Source of the DNA: Linepithema humile
Lineage: Eukaryota > Arthropoda > Insecta > Hymenoptera > Formicidae
Direction: 5' to 3'
Assembly (NCBI RefSeq): GCF_040581485.1
Contig: NC_090128.1
Coordinates: 14,694,001 to 14,758,000, forward strand
Length of the DNA stretch: 64,000 nucleotides
The notes below the pieces were generated by a model. That model saw only the letters and a list, made by a program, of their open reading frames with translations, did not search any database and was not told where the DNA came from. Each line of letters begins with the position of its first letter. The stretch's first letter is position 1. A program made the position numbers and the translations under genes. Positions 51,315 to 61,404 of the stretch are shown here, one piece after another.

Positions 51315-51991
51315 TTATGGTTGTCTTAACTCGTCGTTAGATTCGTCTTTTGTCTTATTATCATCTTTATTCTTTTTTTCATCTTCATTTTTAGAATCTT
51401 GATTAGCTTTACATGTTTCGTCTTGAGTAAGAAAGTAGAATGCAGACATATATATACACCATATACACAACGGAAGGAATAAAATCATTATAATCCAATG
51501 TATTTTAATCATATATATTGAAAATAATAGGAATAGAATTGTTGATATTATAGAAAGAGATCCTGGTATTGTTAATGAATTAAATTGTAACATTAGAGGT
51601 TGGGATATCCATATCAATAAAAATTCTACTGGAAGTAAGCTTAATATTATACTGTCCCAAAATTTACTAATATTGAAAAGAGGATCGTTAATTCTTGTAA
51701 AATGTTTTCCTTGAGAAAGTTTTAAGTTATCGTTTCCTAGGTAATGATTGGCTATATATATGATTCCCATTCCAGCGAATAAATATATGAATAATGTAAA
51801 AAATAATCCATAACTACTATTGGATAAATCCAAAAGAACAAACTTATTACTTTTGTACCATTTTCTCCCAGACTCTGGGCTGTATATGATAGAAGATATG
51901 TATCCTAAAAATGGAAGTATAAAAATAGTGAATAAATATAAAGTATCGTATATATAGTTTGTCCATTTAGTAGTGTATCAAAATCTGCCAT
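51315..51991 (-). pseudogene. TspO/MBR-like membrane protein, frameshifted near its start
   Basis: The 172-aa frame 51315-51833 extends upstream in frame to SPESGRKWYKSNKFV. A start ATG in TAAATG context lies at 51989-51991 in another frame, with a one-base shift near 51940. Four or five hydrophobic helices are visible (FFTLFIYLFAGMGIIYIANH, ISTILFLLFSIYMI, WIIMILFLPLCIWCIYMSAF). The WY-K motif, aromatic helix with G-M-G, and PL-x-x-W near the end resemble the tryptophan-rich sensory/translocator family (TspO). The C-terminus is a charged tail (DEKKNKDDNKTKDESND) not typical of TspO. The family call is tentative. Confidence 0.45.
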
Positions 51992-51994
51992 TTA
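51989..51994 (-). promoter_or_regulatory. TAAATG motif of the TspO-like gene
   Basis: TATAAATGGCAG on the minus strand. Supports the upstream start at 51991 rather than a start inside the shorter open frame. Confidence 0.5.
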
Positions 51995-52066
51995 TAAGTA
52001 ATAAAAATAAACCGATATTTTTTAATATAAAACTAATTTATGTAGAAAATTCTGTAATAAATTCCT

Positions 52067-52790
52067 CTATTGTAAGAATACGTTTATTTTTTTTTCAGCT
52101 TCTATTATTTTTGTTGATTTCTTATTAATGATATTTGATAATTTTGATTTATTGTTTGTAAATATGTATTTCTGTAATTTTTTTTTCTTTGATGTATCTA
52201 GATTATCATAATTTAATTTAATTTTAAGTATTAAATCCTTATCAAAATTTATTCTATCATATATATATCTGTGATAATTCATTGTGTTAATAATTGCACT
52301 TACAATAGTATTTATATTTTGAGAGATGTATACAAAATATATTACATATAACAACTTTCAAATCTGAATTTACCTTTATTTTTTCACATATACTATTACA
52401 TGAAATACAAAATAAATGGTAATATGATTCTTCCAGTTTTAATGTATAGAACAATCTATTATTTTTAAATTTCATATATAGTATAATACATTTAACATAT
52501 TCTTTATCATTGTAGTATTTATTATATAAATCTATAATAGTTTTAAAACTGTTTATGTTTTTTACTATACTTTCATATTTTATATTAGATATATAGTCTA
52601 CAACATAAAGATTTTTACAATTTAATAATTCATTTACTTTATATTTCAATTTTTTTTTCAAACATTTTTGTATAATTTCTTTGTCATTTTTACTTAACTT
52701 ATCATATTTTTCCTTCAAATTATACACGTATGTTTCGTCGAAATAAAGTTCGCAGTATAAGATTTTTAATTTATTATTTGACGAATCCAT
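52067..52790 (-). pseudogene. Viral hypothetical gene with internal duplication, frameshifted
   Basis: Frames 52287-52790 and 52067-52354 overlap and appear to be one gene of about 230 codons. The start region has an ATG after AAATTGAAAG. The N-terminal part (NLKEKYDKLSKNDKEIIQKC) and the C-terminal part (IKLNYDNLDTSKKKKLQKYI) share spacing and residues, suggesting an internal duplication. A Cys pair, FCISCNSICEK, lies between. No recognised family. Confidence 0.45.
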
Positions 52791-52893
52791 CTTTCAATTT
52801 AAATGTATTATTTCTGTTTTTAAAATAATTTTTGGAAAACAAAAGTTACAAAGAAGATAATGAATGAAATTAAACAAAAATTAAATATGTAAC

Positions 52894-54879
52894 CTAATAT
52901 ACGTCACAAATAATATTCTCAAATCCAGCATTGTTGTATACCAATAATGTTGCGTATCTAGAAATATCGTCTTTAACATGACCACTATTATATAGAAAAT
53001 CTTTTATTGAAAATTTGTCATGAGAAATATTTTTAATTTTCTCTTTTATAGCATAAGGAGTATCATTATCTATTACGAAATTTTCTATTTCTACATTTTG
53101 TTCTCTAAACAATTTTCTCAAAGAATCTTCTATGATCTTATTTTTCATATACGGAACTGACATTGCAAACGGGTCATACTTTATCCACGTATCGTCATCA
53201 ATTTTGTTATATGAATATCGTCCGATATATTCTTTCGATGAACACATTTCGTATATTCCTGAATTTTCTAGTGTTTTACAACATACAGCTCCTATTAGAG
53301 AGAATACTTCGCCTCCGATTGTTGGATCATCAGGTATATCTATAGGATCGTCTAGTACAATGTTTTTTGCACCAGAATTATAAAATCTTGATAAAGATTT
53401 CTTGTGAATTCTAGGAATACTAATAAAGAAGACACCATTTGCAAATAGAACAGAATTATTATTTATATTTCTAAACATATCAAATGACAGTTTATTACCT
53501 AAAAATGGACCTAAATTACCAATTTCTCCAAGATACGCACAATTTTTTTCCTCCTTTACAATAGATTTTCTAACTATACACAATCTTTTAGTAAGAGAGT
53601 CGTAACTTATATTATTAAATACAGAACTATCTAACTTCAAAGATTCTTTAATACTACCTAATCTATTTCTCATGATATCAAACTCTACAAATTCAACGGA
53701 TTCAGGTACAGACGATATAGGGTCTGTTGTTTTTGTTACAAGTATAGACTTAAATGGAACACACGATAGGACTGTTGATAATATTTTTTCTTCTTCGGTT
53801 TTGTAAGATCTGAATCCTATTTTGTTTGTTATCTTTGATAACTCTCCTGACAGTTGACTGTACCACTTACCTTGTCTCAAGTTTAAAACAATCATCTTTA
53901 ACATATTGTGATATATTAATCTATATAATTCGTGTTTTAATCTTACTTCTCCGTTAATTATCTTAGTATCTCCTGTTATAAAATCTGTAGGATCAGACGC
54001 TTTCAAAAACATTCTAAATTTATTCTCTTCAGTTATTTTCTTGTTAACTATCATGTCTGTCAGTACAGTAAGAGGATCAACGTTGTTTATTAAATCGTCC
54101 AAAAATGTTAATTTATTTGCAAATAAACAAAATATAACAGGCTCTATAAAATCGTTATTATTTCCGAACGAAACTACTTCTCTTATAAATCCACTATCTA
54201 AACTAGATAGATTTTTATACTATTTTGAGACTATTCTGCTGTTAAAATTACATGTTTGATACGAATGTGATTTATATATCACTTCCAAGAGTTCCATTTG
54301 TTTATCCAAAACAATTTTGTTAAGATTCGAAAGAGAAAAATATGGATGTGTTTTTAATATCTGTTGTTTCAAGACATAAGGAGTGTTGTCCTCTATATAT
54401 TTTACCAACGCGTCATATTCAAAATTATTTATATCAGTACTGTAATTTCTTAAAATAGTTTCTATGATATCTTTAGATAAGGTGTTTGCGGATAATAAAA
54501 TATTCTGATTGATTAAATCATATATAGCCTTCTTCCCCAATCGTTCTATCTTGGAAGTGTCTATATTTTGAATGTTAAAATAACTTGGTTTTTCTAAGAA
54601 GTCAATTTCTTTTTCAGGCTTTCTTTTTTGTTTTTTCTTACCTCCCTTTTCATAATCTTCATTAGAAACCTCCATATTATTGACGAGCATATAGATCTTT
54701 CTGCATACATCACATCTGTTTTGACATTGATCGTACATGTGGTAATGATTAAATGAATTATCTATATTATTTTCTTCATTCTCTTTTATTTTTGATATAA
54801 AATTATCCAATGTATTTTCATCTTTACAGTTACAAATGTCATCTCGAGAAATTCTAAATATATATTTTTCATTATTCAT
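52894..54879 (-). pseudogene. Viral 660-residue protein with a single in-frame TAG
   Basis: Frames 54220-54879 and 52894-54102 are in the same register. Between them the frame is open (SSLDSGFIREVVSFGNNN) except for one TAG at 54220-54222. The start is in TAAATG context. The N-terminal third has QCQNRCDVCRKIYML, a possible metal site, and a basic stretch (KGGKKKQKRKPEKE). Two related segments, DNTPYVLKQQILKTHPYFS and NDTPYAIKEKIKNISHDKFS, suggest a duplicated module. The length is that of several poxvirus core proteins, but I cannot assign one. Apart from the stop, the gene looks whole. Confidence 0.55.
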
Positions 54880-54882
54880 TTA
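54877..54882 (-). promoter_or_regulatory. TAAATG motif of the 660-residue gene
   Basis: TATAAATAAATGAATAATG on the minus strand at the start codon. Confidence 0.55.
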
Positions 54883-54901
54883 TTTATAATAAAAGAGCGA
54901 T

Positions 54902-56616
54902 TTAAAATCCTCCATTATTTCCATATGTAGCTATAAAGACTGATTTATCTAAATAATTTGATGTTATTTGATTTTTATCTGTGGTAAAGTCGTTAAAAGT
55001 ATTGTTTTCTATGTTCAATTTTATATGCTTTTGATTGCCATCTGTTCTGTATCTTGATAATTCTTGATAGTCGCTGAAGTTGTCTTCAATTTTAAATTTA
55101 AGCAATGATATAAGATAATTGAATATTCTCCATCCGTATTCATTTTTATCTTTTAGAAAAGAGTATAATGCTAGTGTAGCCAACATAGATTGTATGTTTT
55201 TTATTGATATCTTATTCTTGTCTATATCTATATAAAATGTATTTGTTAGGTTAGACATTATCAGATATTGTTTGTTGTTATCTATTATATTCGAGAAACT
55301 ATACTTACCAAAGTTTCTCCTGTTGATTTTTGATTTCTTAATATTTTCTGATTTTTTTCCACCTTTCTCAGTCCTACTTTCGAAAAAGATTTCATTTAGA
55401 AACGCGTTATATTTTATTGAATATACTCCATTGACGCTATTTAATTCATCTATTATAACTTCGGGTTCAGATAATATTACAATTAATTTATCGAATCTAT
55501 CATTTATATCTTCAATATCTATAAAATTGTCAATATTAAGCATGCATATATTATTTCCATATAGTTTATAACTAATATTATTTAAGTCAATAGAATTTCT
55601 ATATTCTTTAACTTTTTTAAGATCAAACTTCTTATATTTATCTTTGATATAAAGTGAAAAAGAGTATAAAACAGATTCATATTTCTCACTATTTTCATAT
55701 ATTTTATGACATCTAAATAATTCGTTATTCATTCTTATTTGATTTAACAGTTGAAATAACGGATCTATAAATTTAATTCCGTTTATATCTGTTGTTCTTA
55801 TTTTCTCGAGTGTGTAATTACTAAGATATATGCAATCTATCAATTTTCTATTATTATAAAACAAAGACAAGTGTCCTTTAATAAATGGATAACCAAGAAT
55901 AAGAAGATTGTAACCAGTTATCATCTTAACAGCAAACATCAGTAAAATCATATAGAAGAATGATTCTGGAAAATATACATCTATATCTTCATACTTTACG
56001 TTATGTATTATGTGATTTGTATACGATCCATAACATATTAAATACGAATGTATATATAATGATTTTCTCATAATGTTGATGATAATAGATTCCAACGATT
56101 TGAATTCTTTGTCGTCCGTATTACCATTTTTTACATTACCATTAGTATTTCCTTTTATTTTTACATTATTTATGTATTCAGTAGATATTTTCTTTATGTA
56201 TTCTTTCGATTTACTGGTTTTATAAATACTTGATACATCTACGTGAGTCCTTGATATATCTTGATTATCTTCTTTAGTTAAAACTCCCAGTAGTCTTGTA
56301 TATTTTGTAACAACTATAAAAATTGATATTTTATAATATTTATAATCCCCCTATAATCATACTTGCAATTCTTTTGTCTATTAAAATATTTATTAACTCT
56401 ATCATTGATTCTGTTATAAGTAATAATATTTTTGTCTATAGACATTTCATTCTGAAAAAACGTTTCCGAAAATTTATTAAGTAGACTTTTTAATTTTTGC
56501 TTATCAAACTTACATATGGTTGAAATCTTATTTGAATATCCCTGGAGTATTGTACACTCGTTATCTGACAATTTTCTGTCTCCAAGATAGTGATTTAAAG
56601 TTTGATTGTCACTCAT
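54902..56616 (-). pseudogene. Poly(A) polymerase catalytic subunit-like, one frameshift
   Basis: The ORF 54902-56095 is open much further upstream than its first listed codon (a TTG), to about 56320. There a frame change links it to 56314-56616, which starts ATG (MSDNQTLNHYLGDRKL). The nucleotidyltransferase site is visible as CYGSYTNHI followed by YEDIDVYF (G-S...D-x-D). Then come LGYPFIKGHLSLFY and LIDCIYLS, the order found in poxvirus VP55-type and other large-DNA-virus poly(A) polymerases, and LLNQIRMNNELFRCHKI. This enzyme adds poly(A) tails to viral mRNA in cytoplasmic factories. The total of about 570 codons is a little longer than the poxvirus subunit. Confidence 0.62.
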
Positions 56617-56750
56617 AATTTACTTATTTATATTAATTTTTCAAGTAATTACCAAAATTAATATTTTTATTTAATTACAAAGCCGAGAATTTAATGTTTA
56701 ATAACTTTTGTAATTTTTCAATAAATTAGTACTTCAAAATTTCAAGGCTA

Positions 56751-56756
56751 TAAATG
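56751..56756 (+). promoter_or_regulatory. TAAATG motif of the 61-aa gene
   Basis: GCTATAAATGAATG at the plus-strand start codon. Confidence 0.5.
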
Positions 56757-56939
56757 AATGATAAAGATAAACTTTCAAATTTAATGAAAAAGTATCAGGA
56801 TAATAAGTATTTATCACAAAACAATGAAAGTAAATTACAATATTTTTATTGTTGTAGGATATGCAAAAAATGCGGAAAATTAAAAAAGAAAAATATCATT
56901 TATACATATAATGATTATATATATAAATACAATTTATAA
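56754..56939 (+). CDS. Viral small Cys-cluster protein (61 aa)
   Basis: 61-aa frame with start in TAAATG. The Lys/Asn/Ser-rich N-terminus is followed by YCCRICKKCGKLKKKN, five cysteines in a tight cluster likely to bind zinc. Small size and isolated position leave room for chance, but the start context favours a gene. The frame may be truncated: following sequence is non-coding. Confidence 0.4.
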   Translation: MNDKDKLSNLMKKYQDNKYLSQNNESKLQYFYCCRICKKCGKLKKKNIIYTYNDYIYKYNL

Positions 56940-57022
56940 GAAATTAATATTATTAAAGTCTTTGTACTTCTTTCAAAAAACAAGTACTTTACAATCCTTG
57001 AGATTATTAGATGCCACTGTAA

Positions 57023-58030
57023 TTACGTTATATATATATTGTCGTGTACTTCACATGTCATATTATAATTGTAGAAGTAATAGTATAATTCACTTTCCAA
57101 CTTTATGAAATATTTCATTAATTTTTCATCTTCTTTAATATTGAACTGTAGAATATCACACACGTTATTAATGTTTAAATGATATATTACTTTATTTATA
57201 AACGTGAAATGATCTATGTAAAAAATTGATTCAAAACACCTCCTGATATCCTTAATAGTATTAAAAGATAAATAAATAAAGTTATATTGATTATCAAATA
57301 TAAATATACAATCTTTAAATTCAAAGTCTAGATCTTTAAAACTTTCAAATTTTAAATATAAATTTTTGTTTTTACATTTTTTTTTTATTATTTTTTATGA
57401 TATTTTCTTTATGAATATCATCTAAACAATTCCTATCATATAAATTTATACTATATTTTTTTGAAATTATCTCATTTAATAATTTATAATTAAATTTTTT
57501 ATCTTTTTGTGATAAACAAATTGTTTTACTATTTAATTTAATCTTGTTTATTACTAATATATAATTCGATTTTATAGAAAAAGACTTTAAATTAAATATT
57601 TGATTTTCACACGAAAATATTGAATGATAAATTTTTTTTTCAAATATATAATTCGTGATATTTTGCTTATTAATATAGTACAGAGATCCATGTTCCTGTA
57701 TTCTTTCTTAATACATAAATGATTAATTATATATGATTTACCGATATTAAGATTACACAATTTACCAGTTATAATTCCAATTATATTATTATTATGTTTT
57801 AATTTTAGTATTAAGTTATGTTCTGACTTAAGAAAATTCATAAAATATATCTCGTCATACAATATAGGATAGTTGTATTTCATAAATAAATAAATACATA
57901 CATAATCATTAATAGATGCTAATTCAACTATAAAATTTTTATTATCTGTTTTAATTAAAGGATCATTTGTATCTATAATACCATCAACATTTTCGAACTT
58001 ATATTTATTCCAAAAATATGATTTCTTCAT
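57023..58030 (-). pseudogene. N-myristoyltransferase-like gene, multiple frameshifts
   Basis: Frame 57587-58030 (147 aa) starts ATGAAGAAATC. It contains YDEIYFMNFLKSEHNLIL, NIIGIITGKLCNLNIG and IINHLCIKKEYRNMDLCTIL; the last is the acetyl-CoA-fold signature of glycylpeptide N-myristoyltransferase (consensus near INFLCVHKKLR). After at least two frame changes (about 57600 and 57395, the latter in an A/T run) the reading continues to NINNVCDILQFNIKEDEKL and LYYYFYNYN. This matches the enzyme's C-terminal block (VFNALD...LKFG...YYLYNW). A virus-encoded NMT would myristoylate virion or regulatory proteins. I know no classical poxvirus example, so the assignment deserves testing. Confidence 0.6.
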
Positions 58031-58033
58031 TAT

Positions 58034-58740
58034 TTATAAGTTATCAACATTATAAATCAATTCTCCATTTCTAACAAACAAATCCAAAATACCATTAGTT
58101 TCTTTAGCCTTACAAACTAAATTCATATCTTTGTCATATATATACTTTGATTCAGAATCAAAATATCCGTCTTCAATAATATCTGAAATAACGTACTTTA
58201 TTTTGATAACTTTTTTGATCTTATATGTTTTAGATTCATTTACATATTCTATTTTATTATTTTTTATAGTATCGAAAATATATTCTTCGTTTATAGGTTC
58301 TAATGTATTGTACTTGTTATAAATAAATTCAATTAACGACTCTTTGAGAAGAGAGTACAATTGAGTTATTCTATTTAATTTTCTTTTTATAAGTTGAAAC
58401 ATTTCGTTATCAGAAGATTTTCCATTTTTTGTAAATGCTAATATTATATGAACATTTACATACTTTCTATCTATATTATAATGAGATCCATATCTCAATG
58501 ATCTTCCTATAATTTGTCTTAATTGAGATTCTGACCACGGTATATCCAAAACAACAAGATCATTAACACATGTAAAAGACACTCCTTCACTACCAGCATT
58601 AGTAAAAATACAACATTTTACGTATTTTCCACTGTCGTTATTAATGTGATTAAACTCTGATAAGTTTCTTTCCCTAATATTTGATAATTTGGAATATTCT
58701 ATAAAACTAATTTTTTAAATAATTTTAAATATTCCTTAAG
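58034..58740 (-). pseudogene. NPH-I/VETF-type SF2 helicase, C-terminal half
   Basis: Open from the TAG at about 58708 to 58034; the listed start inside it is only a GTG. The C-terminal helicase core shows IEYSKLSNIRERNLSEFN (motif IV region), FTNAGSEGVSFTCVNDL (motif V) and IPWSESQLRQIIGRSLRYGS (motif VI with QxxGRxxR), then SH and VNVHIILAF. This order is that of poxvirus nucleoside triphosphatase I (D11) and the early transcription factor small subunit (D6). Upstream of 58708 a frame change leads to a short remnant (TLKEYLKLFKKL). The ATPase half is missing: the viral block ends here against non-viral DNA. Confidence 0.65.
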
Positions 58741-58744
58741 TGTG

Positions 58745-59256
58745 GATATTAGTAGTTATACTATGATGATTCTAACCCAGGGGCAATGAGGGGGGTGCGG
58801 GTGAAGAGGGGAAGAGGGGTATCGGATAACAGTGGAGGGGGTAATAACGTCATCGTTTTTGGAGGAGAGGGGGTAAATGTGGAGTGGTAGGGGTATCAGA
58901 TTACAATAATTTCCGGAAGATAAGGATTGTTAATACAAATCGCGAGATAAGGATTCCCGGAAAAGATAAGGATTGTTTATTGGAAAGAGAACTGTTTACA
59001 TCCTATGGTTTTTTTTCTACACATCAAAGTAGAGCGCTATGTTGTTGGAATCGCAATGTTTATAGTATGTAGGTTCGTGCAGGTTTACGGATTGCGTCAT
59101 CGCTGTATTTTAGAACAAAAGCCCATAGCAACAGGCAGCCACGTCAACATTTTTCGGCGCCATGTTGTTAGATTTCAATTTTGTATGCAACAAAATAATT
59201 CCCGGAAGAGATAAGATGAGGATTGTTAATACAAATCGATAGTTTTAATCAGTGTC
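58745..59256. other. Right flank of the viral block: G-rich stretch and GATAAGGATTG repeats
   Basis: 58776-58890 is G-rich on the plus strand (AGGGGGGTGCGGGTGAAGAG). From 58907 to 59240 the motif TTCCCGGAA-GATAAGGATTG followed by TTAATACAAATCG occurs three times in varied form. ORFs here of 60-70 aa are unconvincing. This is where DNA composition changes from viral to host-like. Confidence 0.45.
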
Positions 59257-59272
59257 GTGTGCAACAAGCGGG

Positions 59273-59280
59273 TATATAAG
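59273..59280 (+). promoter_or_regulatory. TATA box
   Basis: TATATAAG 41 bp before the chosen ATG at 59314. It overlaps the upstream ATG at 59257, so that codon cannot be in the mRNA if this TATA is used. Confidence 0.5.
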
Positions 59281-59313
59281 GTCCATCATGACCAAGTCGA
59301 GGTAACAGTCGAA

Positions 59314-59577
59314 ATGTTCATCGCGCTATTGGACGAACGTGACATTCTGAGCTTGTCCGCGGAGCAATTAGAAATCGTGCCGAAAGTGATTCTTATAAAA
59401 AACTTTGCTCGGTTTGTGGATCACGTGTGGGATAGGCTACCGGATCATTTAAGAGCGGATCCGGAAGTGCAAGGTTATCGTCGGTGCTCGTTGCACTACA
59501 ACCAGTCGTGGCAGCGTGACCACATCGACGGGCCCCCACCGTACAGGAAAGATTGCACTTTGTGCAAACTGAAATAG
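59314..59577 (+). CDS. Small conserved-looking protein, C-terminal Cys pair (87 aa)
   Basis: The frame from ATG 59314 (MFIALLDERDILSLSAEQL) ends LCKLK and TAG. The body ARFVDHVWDRLPDHLRADPEV is charged and helical, and the tail GPPPYRKDCTLC has a C-x2-C. I chose 59314 over 59257 because of the TATA box. The stop codon is followed at once by GTAAAG, a donor-like sequence, with an acceptor (TTTATTACAG) at 59674. The transcript may thus be spliced just after the stop and continue into the next ORF. I have no family name; association with the polinton-like genes to the right is a guess from position. Confidence 0.5.
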   Translation: MFIALLDERDILSLSAEQLEIVPKVILIKNFARFVDHVWDRLPDHLRADPEVQGYRRCSLHYNQSWQRDHIDGPPPYRKDCTLCKLK

Positions 59578-59676
59578 GTAAAGTACACATTTTTAAAATA
59601 TCTTTAATACACATTTTTCGAATGTGTAATAACTAATTGGATATTTTTATTTTAATAATTTTTATTTATTACAGAG

Positions 59677-60285
59677 ATGGAAGACAGTCTCGCCTTACGA
59701 GAGGAAAATCTGAGTACTCTCACAGATTGGTTAACAACATGTCGGGGATGTAGAAGGAAGTATAAAAGCAGTGAGGAAATAATTGAAAAGTATACAACAT
59801 TTCCTGCATTCATTAAACCATATATTCCGGATACTATATTTTGACAACAATTTATCAAATGGACGAGTGAAATTGACGACAGTGTACTAGAATATTCCGA
59901 GGAGGAATTTTCGACGTTTTTAATAGAATCTATCCTGCCGATAATGAAGGAAAAGTTGTGCTCGTTATGCGCTCAGGATAGTCTAATATCAAGGATCTCT
60001 TCACACTATTATGACTACATATATTATATGATACCGAAGCAGTATAGATCAGCGATACTGGAAAAAATTAGAAAAATGCATCCGGAGAAGGTGCCGACAT
60101 CGATACATTTGCACAAAGTACACACAACTCCTCAACATCAAACATCGATCGTACACATTTTGCAGAACCGGGAGAACGGAGTATGCAACACCTCGGTGCA
60201 AGAAAAAAATGAACAATGTTTTTGTAGAACCGGGATAACGGAGTATACAACACTGAACCATGTATGCGGAACTAATTATTTTTAA
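59677..60285 (+). pseudogene. Second ORF of the pair, one in-frame TGA
   Basis: Starts ATGGAAGACAG three bases after a splice-acceptor-like TTACAGAG. The frame is open to 60285 except for a TGA at 59842-59844; the part after 59944 was the longest open piece. N-terminal TTCRGCRRKYKSSEEIIEKY and later LCSLCAQDSLISRISSHYYD carry C-x2-C pairs. The C-terminal part has a duplicated segment QNRENGVCNT and CRTGITEYTT. No family recognised. Probably the partner of the upstream gene. Confidence 0.45.
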
Positions 60286-60708
60286 TAAATATTATTTATC
60301 AATAAAATAATTTGAATTATTATTCCTGTGCCTCATCTTATTAACGGACTTATCCTACTGCGAGATAAGCGTGCGCGTCATGTTACACTACACGGTAGAA
60401 GGAAACGAGCGAACCAGTGACTATCGTTTTTTTTCTTTTAATTGTGACGAATAATATAGAGTGAATTATTTAAGTTATGCATTTATTCTAAACACCAATA
60501 ATATACTTATGTTTTCTTCTTAATACAAATTATCCGCGGTAAAATATAAATTTAATAGGAACTCTAATCTAAACTTAATATGTAATTTAAGGATGGTAGG
60601 TGAAAGGAGAAAAAAATCGCAATAAGATTAGTATTAACAAATTTTATTCATATTTTTTTTTTCATCTATACAACATCTTTTACAAAAAAAATTGTTTCAA
60701 CTGAGCCT
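60286..60708. other. Non-coding gap
   Basis: AT-rich with AATAAATATT and AATAAAATAATTTG just after the preceding stop (poly(A)-signal-like). No gene or repeat seen. Confidence 0.4.
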
Positions 60709-60855
60709 TTAACGCCTTTCACGATTACAAGGAGGGACGGGAGGCGCTTGAGTCGTCCTTGGAAGAGGCTCGACCACAGCTATCGGCTTGTGGTACACTC
60801 CGCAATCCTTACACTTCTCGTATTCGGAAGTTTTTCTATTCTGATCACGCTCCAT
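60709..60855 (-). CDS. Small basic protein (48 aa) with C-x2-C
   Basis: ATG at 60853-60855, TAA at 60709. Text includes SEYEKCKDCGVYHKP and a Pro-rich end (TTQAPPVPPC). A TATATAAGG box on the same strand lies about 65 bp upstream. The CKDCG pair recalls the tail of the 59314 gene (KDCTLC). Short, but the TATA box supports it. Confidence 0.4.
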   Translation of the reverse strand: MERDQNRKTSEYEKCKDCGVYHKPIAVVEPLPRTTQAPPVPPCNRERR

Positions 60856-60920
60856 TTTCTATACTTTTTTCTCCACCGCGTGCACACTTTGAACTGATAA
60901 ATTTCTCTCTTCCGCACACC

Positions 60921-60927
60921 TTATATA
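60921..60927 (-). promoter_or_regulatory. TATA box
   Basis: Minus strand TATATAAGGTGTGCGG, about 65 bp before the ATG of the 48-aa gene. Confidence 0.45.
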
Positions 60928-60964
60928 CAGCTCGACGCAAAAACGTCAATTTCGCTGTAGTAAT

Positions 60965-61310
60965 AAACGTTAAAATACGTTCGATAGATGTACAAAAGAT
61001 GTTAAAAGTTGTACGTAAGATGTTCAACAATACGTTAAAAGATGTTACATAGATGTTAAAAGTAGTACGATAGACGTTCAAAGACGTACAATAGACGTTC
61101 GATAGACGTACGAGAGGCGTACGAGAGACGTTCAAAGACGTACAATAGATGTACGATAGACGTTCGATAGACGTTCAAAGACGTACGATAGACGTTCAAA
61201 GATGTACGAGAGGCGTACAATAGATGTTCAATAGATGTTAAAAGTAGTTCGATTGACGTTCAAAGACGTTTGATATACGTTCAATAAATGTCTGAAAGAT
61301 GTACGAGATA
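60965..61310. repeat. Degenerate 10-11 bp tandem repeats (ACGTTCGATAG type)
   Basis: Dozens of units such as ACGTTCGATAG, ACGTACGAGAG and ACGTTCAAAG follow each other head to tail, AT-richer (ATGTTAAAAG) towards the left. Contains ACGT every 10-11 bp, one helical turn. ORFs through it are artefacts. Confidence 0.8.
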
Positions 61311-61404
61311 AGCGATAGACCATATTATATGGTGGATTATGTGATGGGTAAAAGGTGGAATAAAAGTCATACGAGTGTGATACACATCATTTTATTAGCA
61401 TAAA

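Larger units (their letters stand above)
12476..58740. other. Endogenous poxvirus-like (entomopoxvirus-related) locus, interrupted by transposons
   Basis: The segments 12476-16449, 17811-21882, 30795-34923 and 49931-58740 share very high A+T, short intergenic gaps, intron-less genes on both strands and TAAATG start contexts. They encode poxvirus-type proteins: capping enzyme, D13-like capsid/scaffold, VLTF-3-like factor, poly(A) polymerase, NPH-I/VETF-like helicase and a tryptophan-repeat protein. Two of the interruptions can be removed on paper with target duplications matching (TTAA at 16450; nine bases at 34915/49922), so those flanks were once contiguous. The third, the gypsy element, has no duplication, so the link between 21882 and 30795 is not proven. 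Damage to most genes argues for chromosomal fossil rather than live virus. Confidence 0.8.

Noticed and set aside
52894..54102. Ubiquitin-protease-like C-terminus (GIYEMCSSKEYIGRYSYN, DDDTWIKYDP)
   Set aside because: No catalytic Cys box is visible upstream and the His-box match is weak; left as hypothetical.
12476..58740. Nudivirus, filamentous virus or polydnavirus origin
   Set aside because: Capping enzyme, D13-like protein, VLTF-3-like and poly(A) polymerase are cytoplasmic large-DNA-virus genes not expected in those nuclear viruses; no per os infectivity factor or matching core gene was seen.
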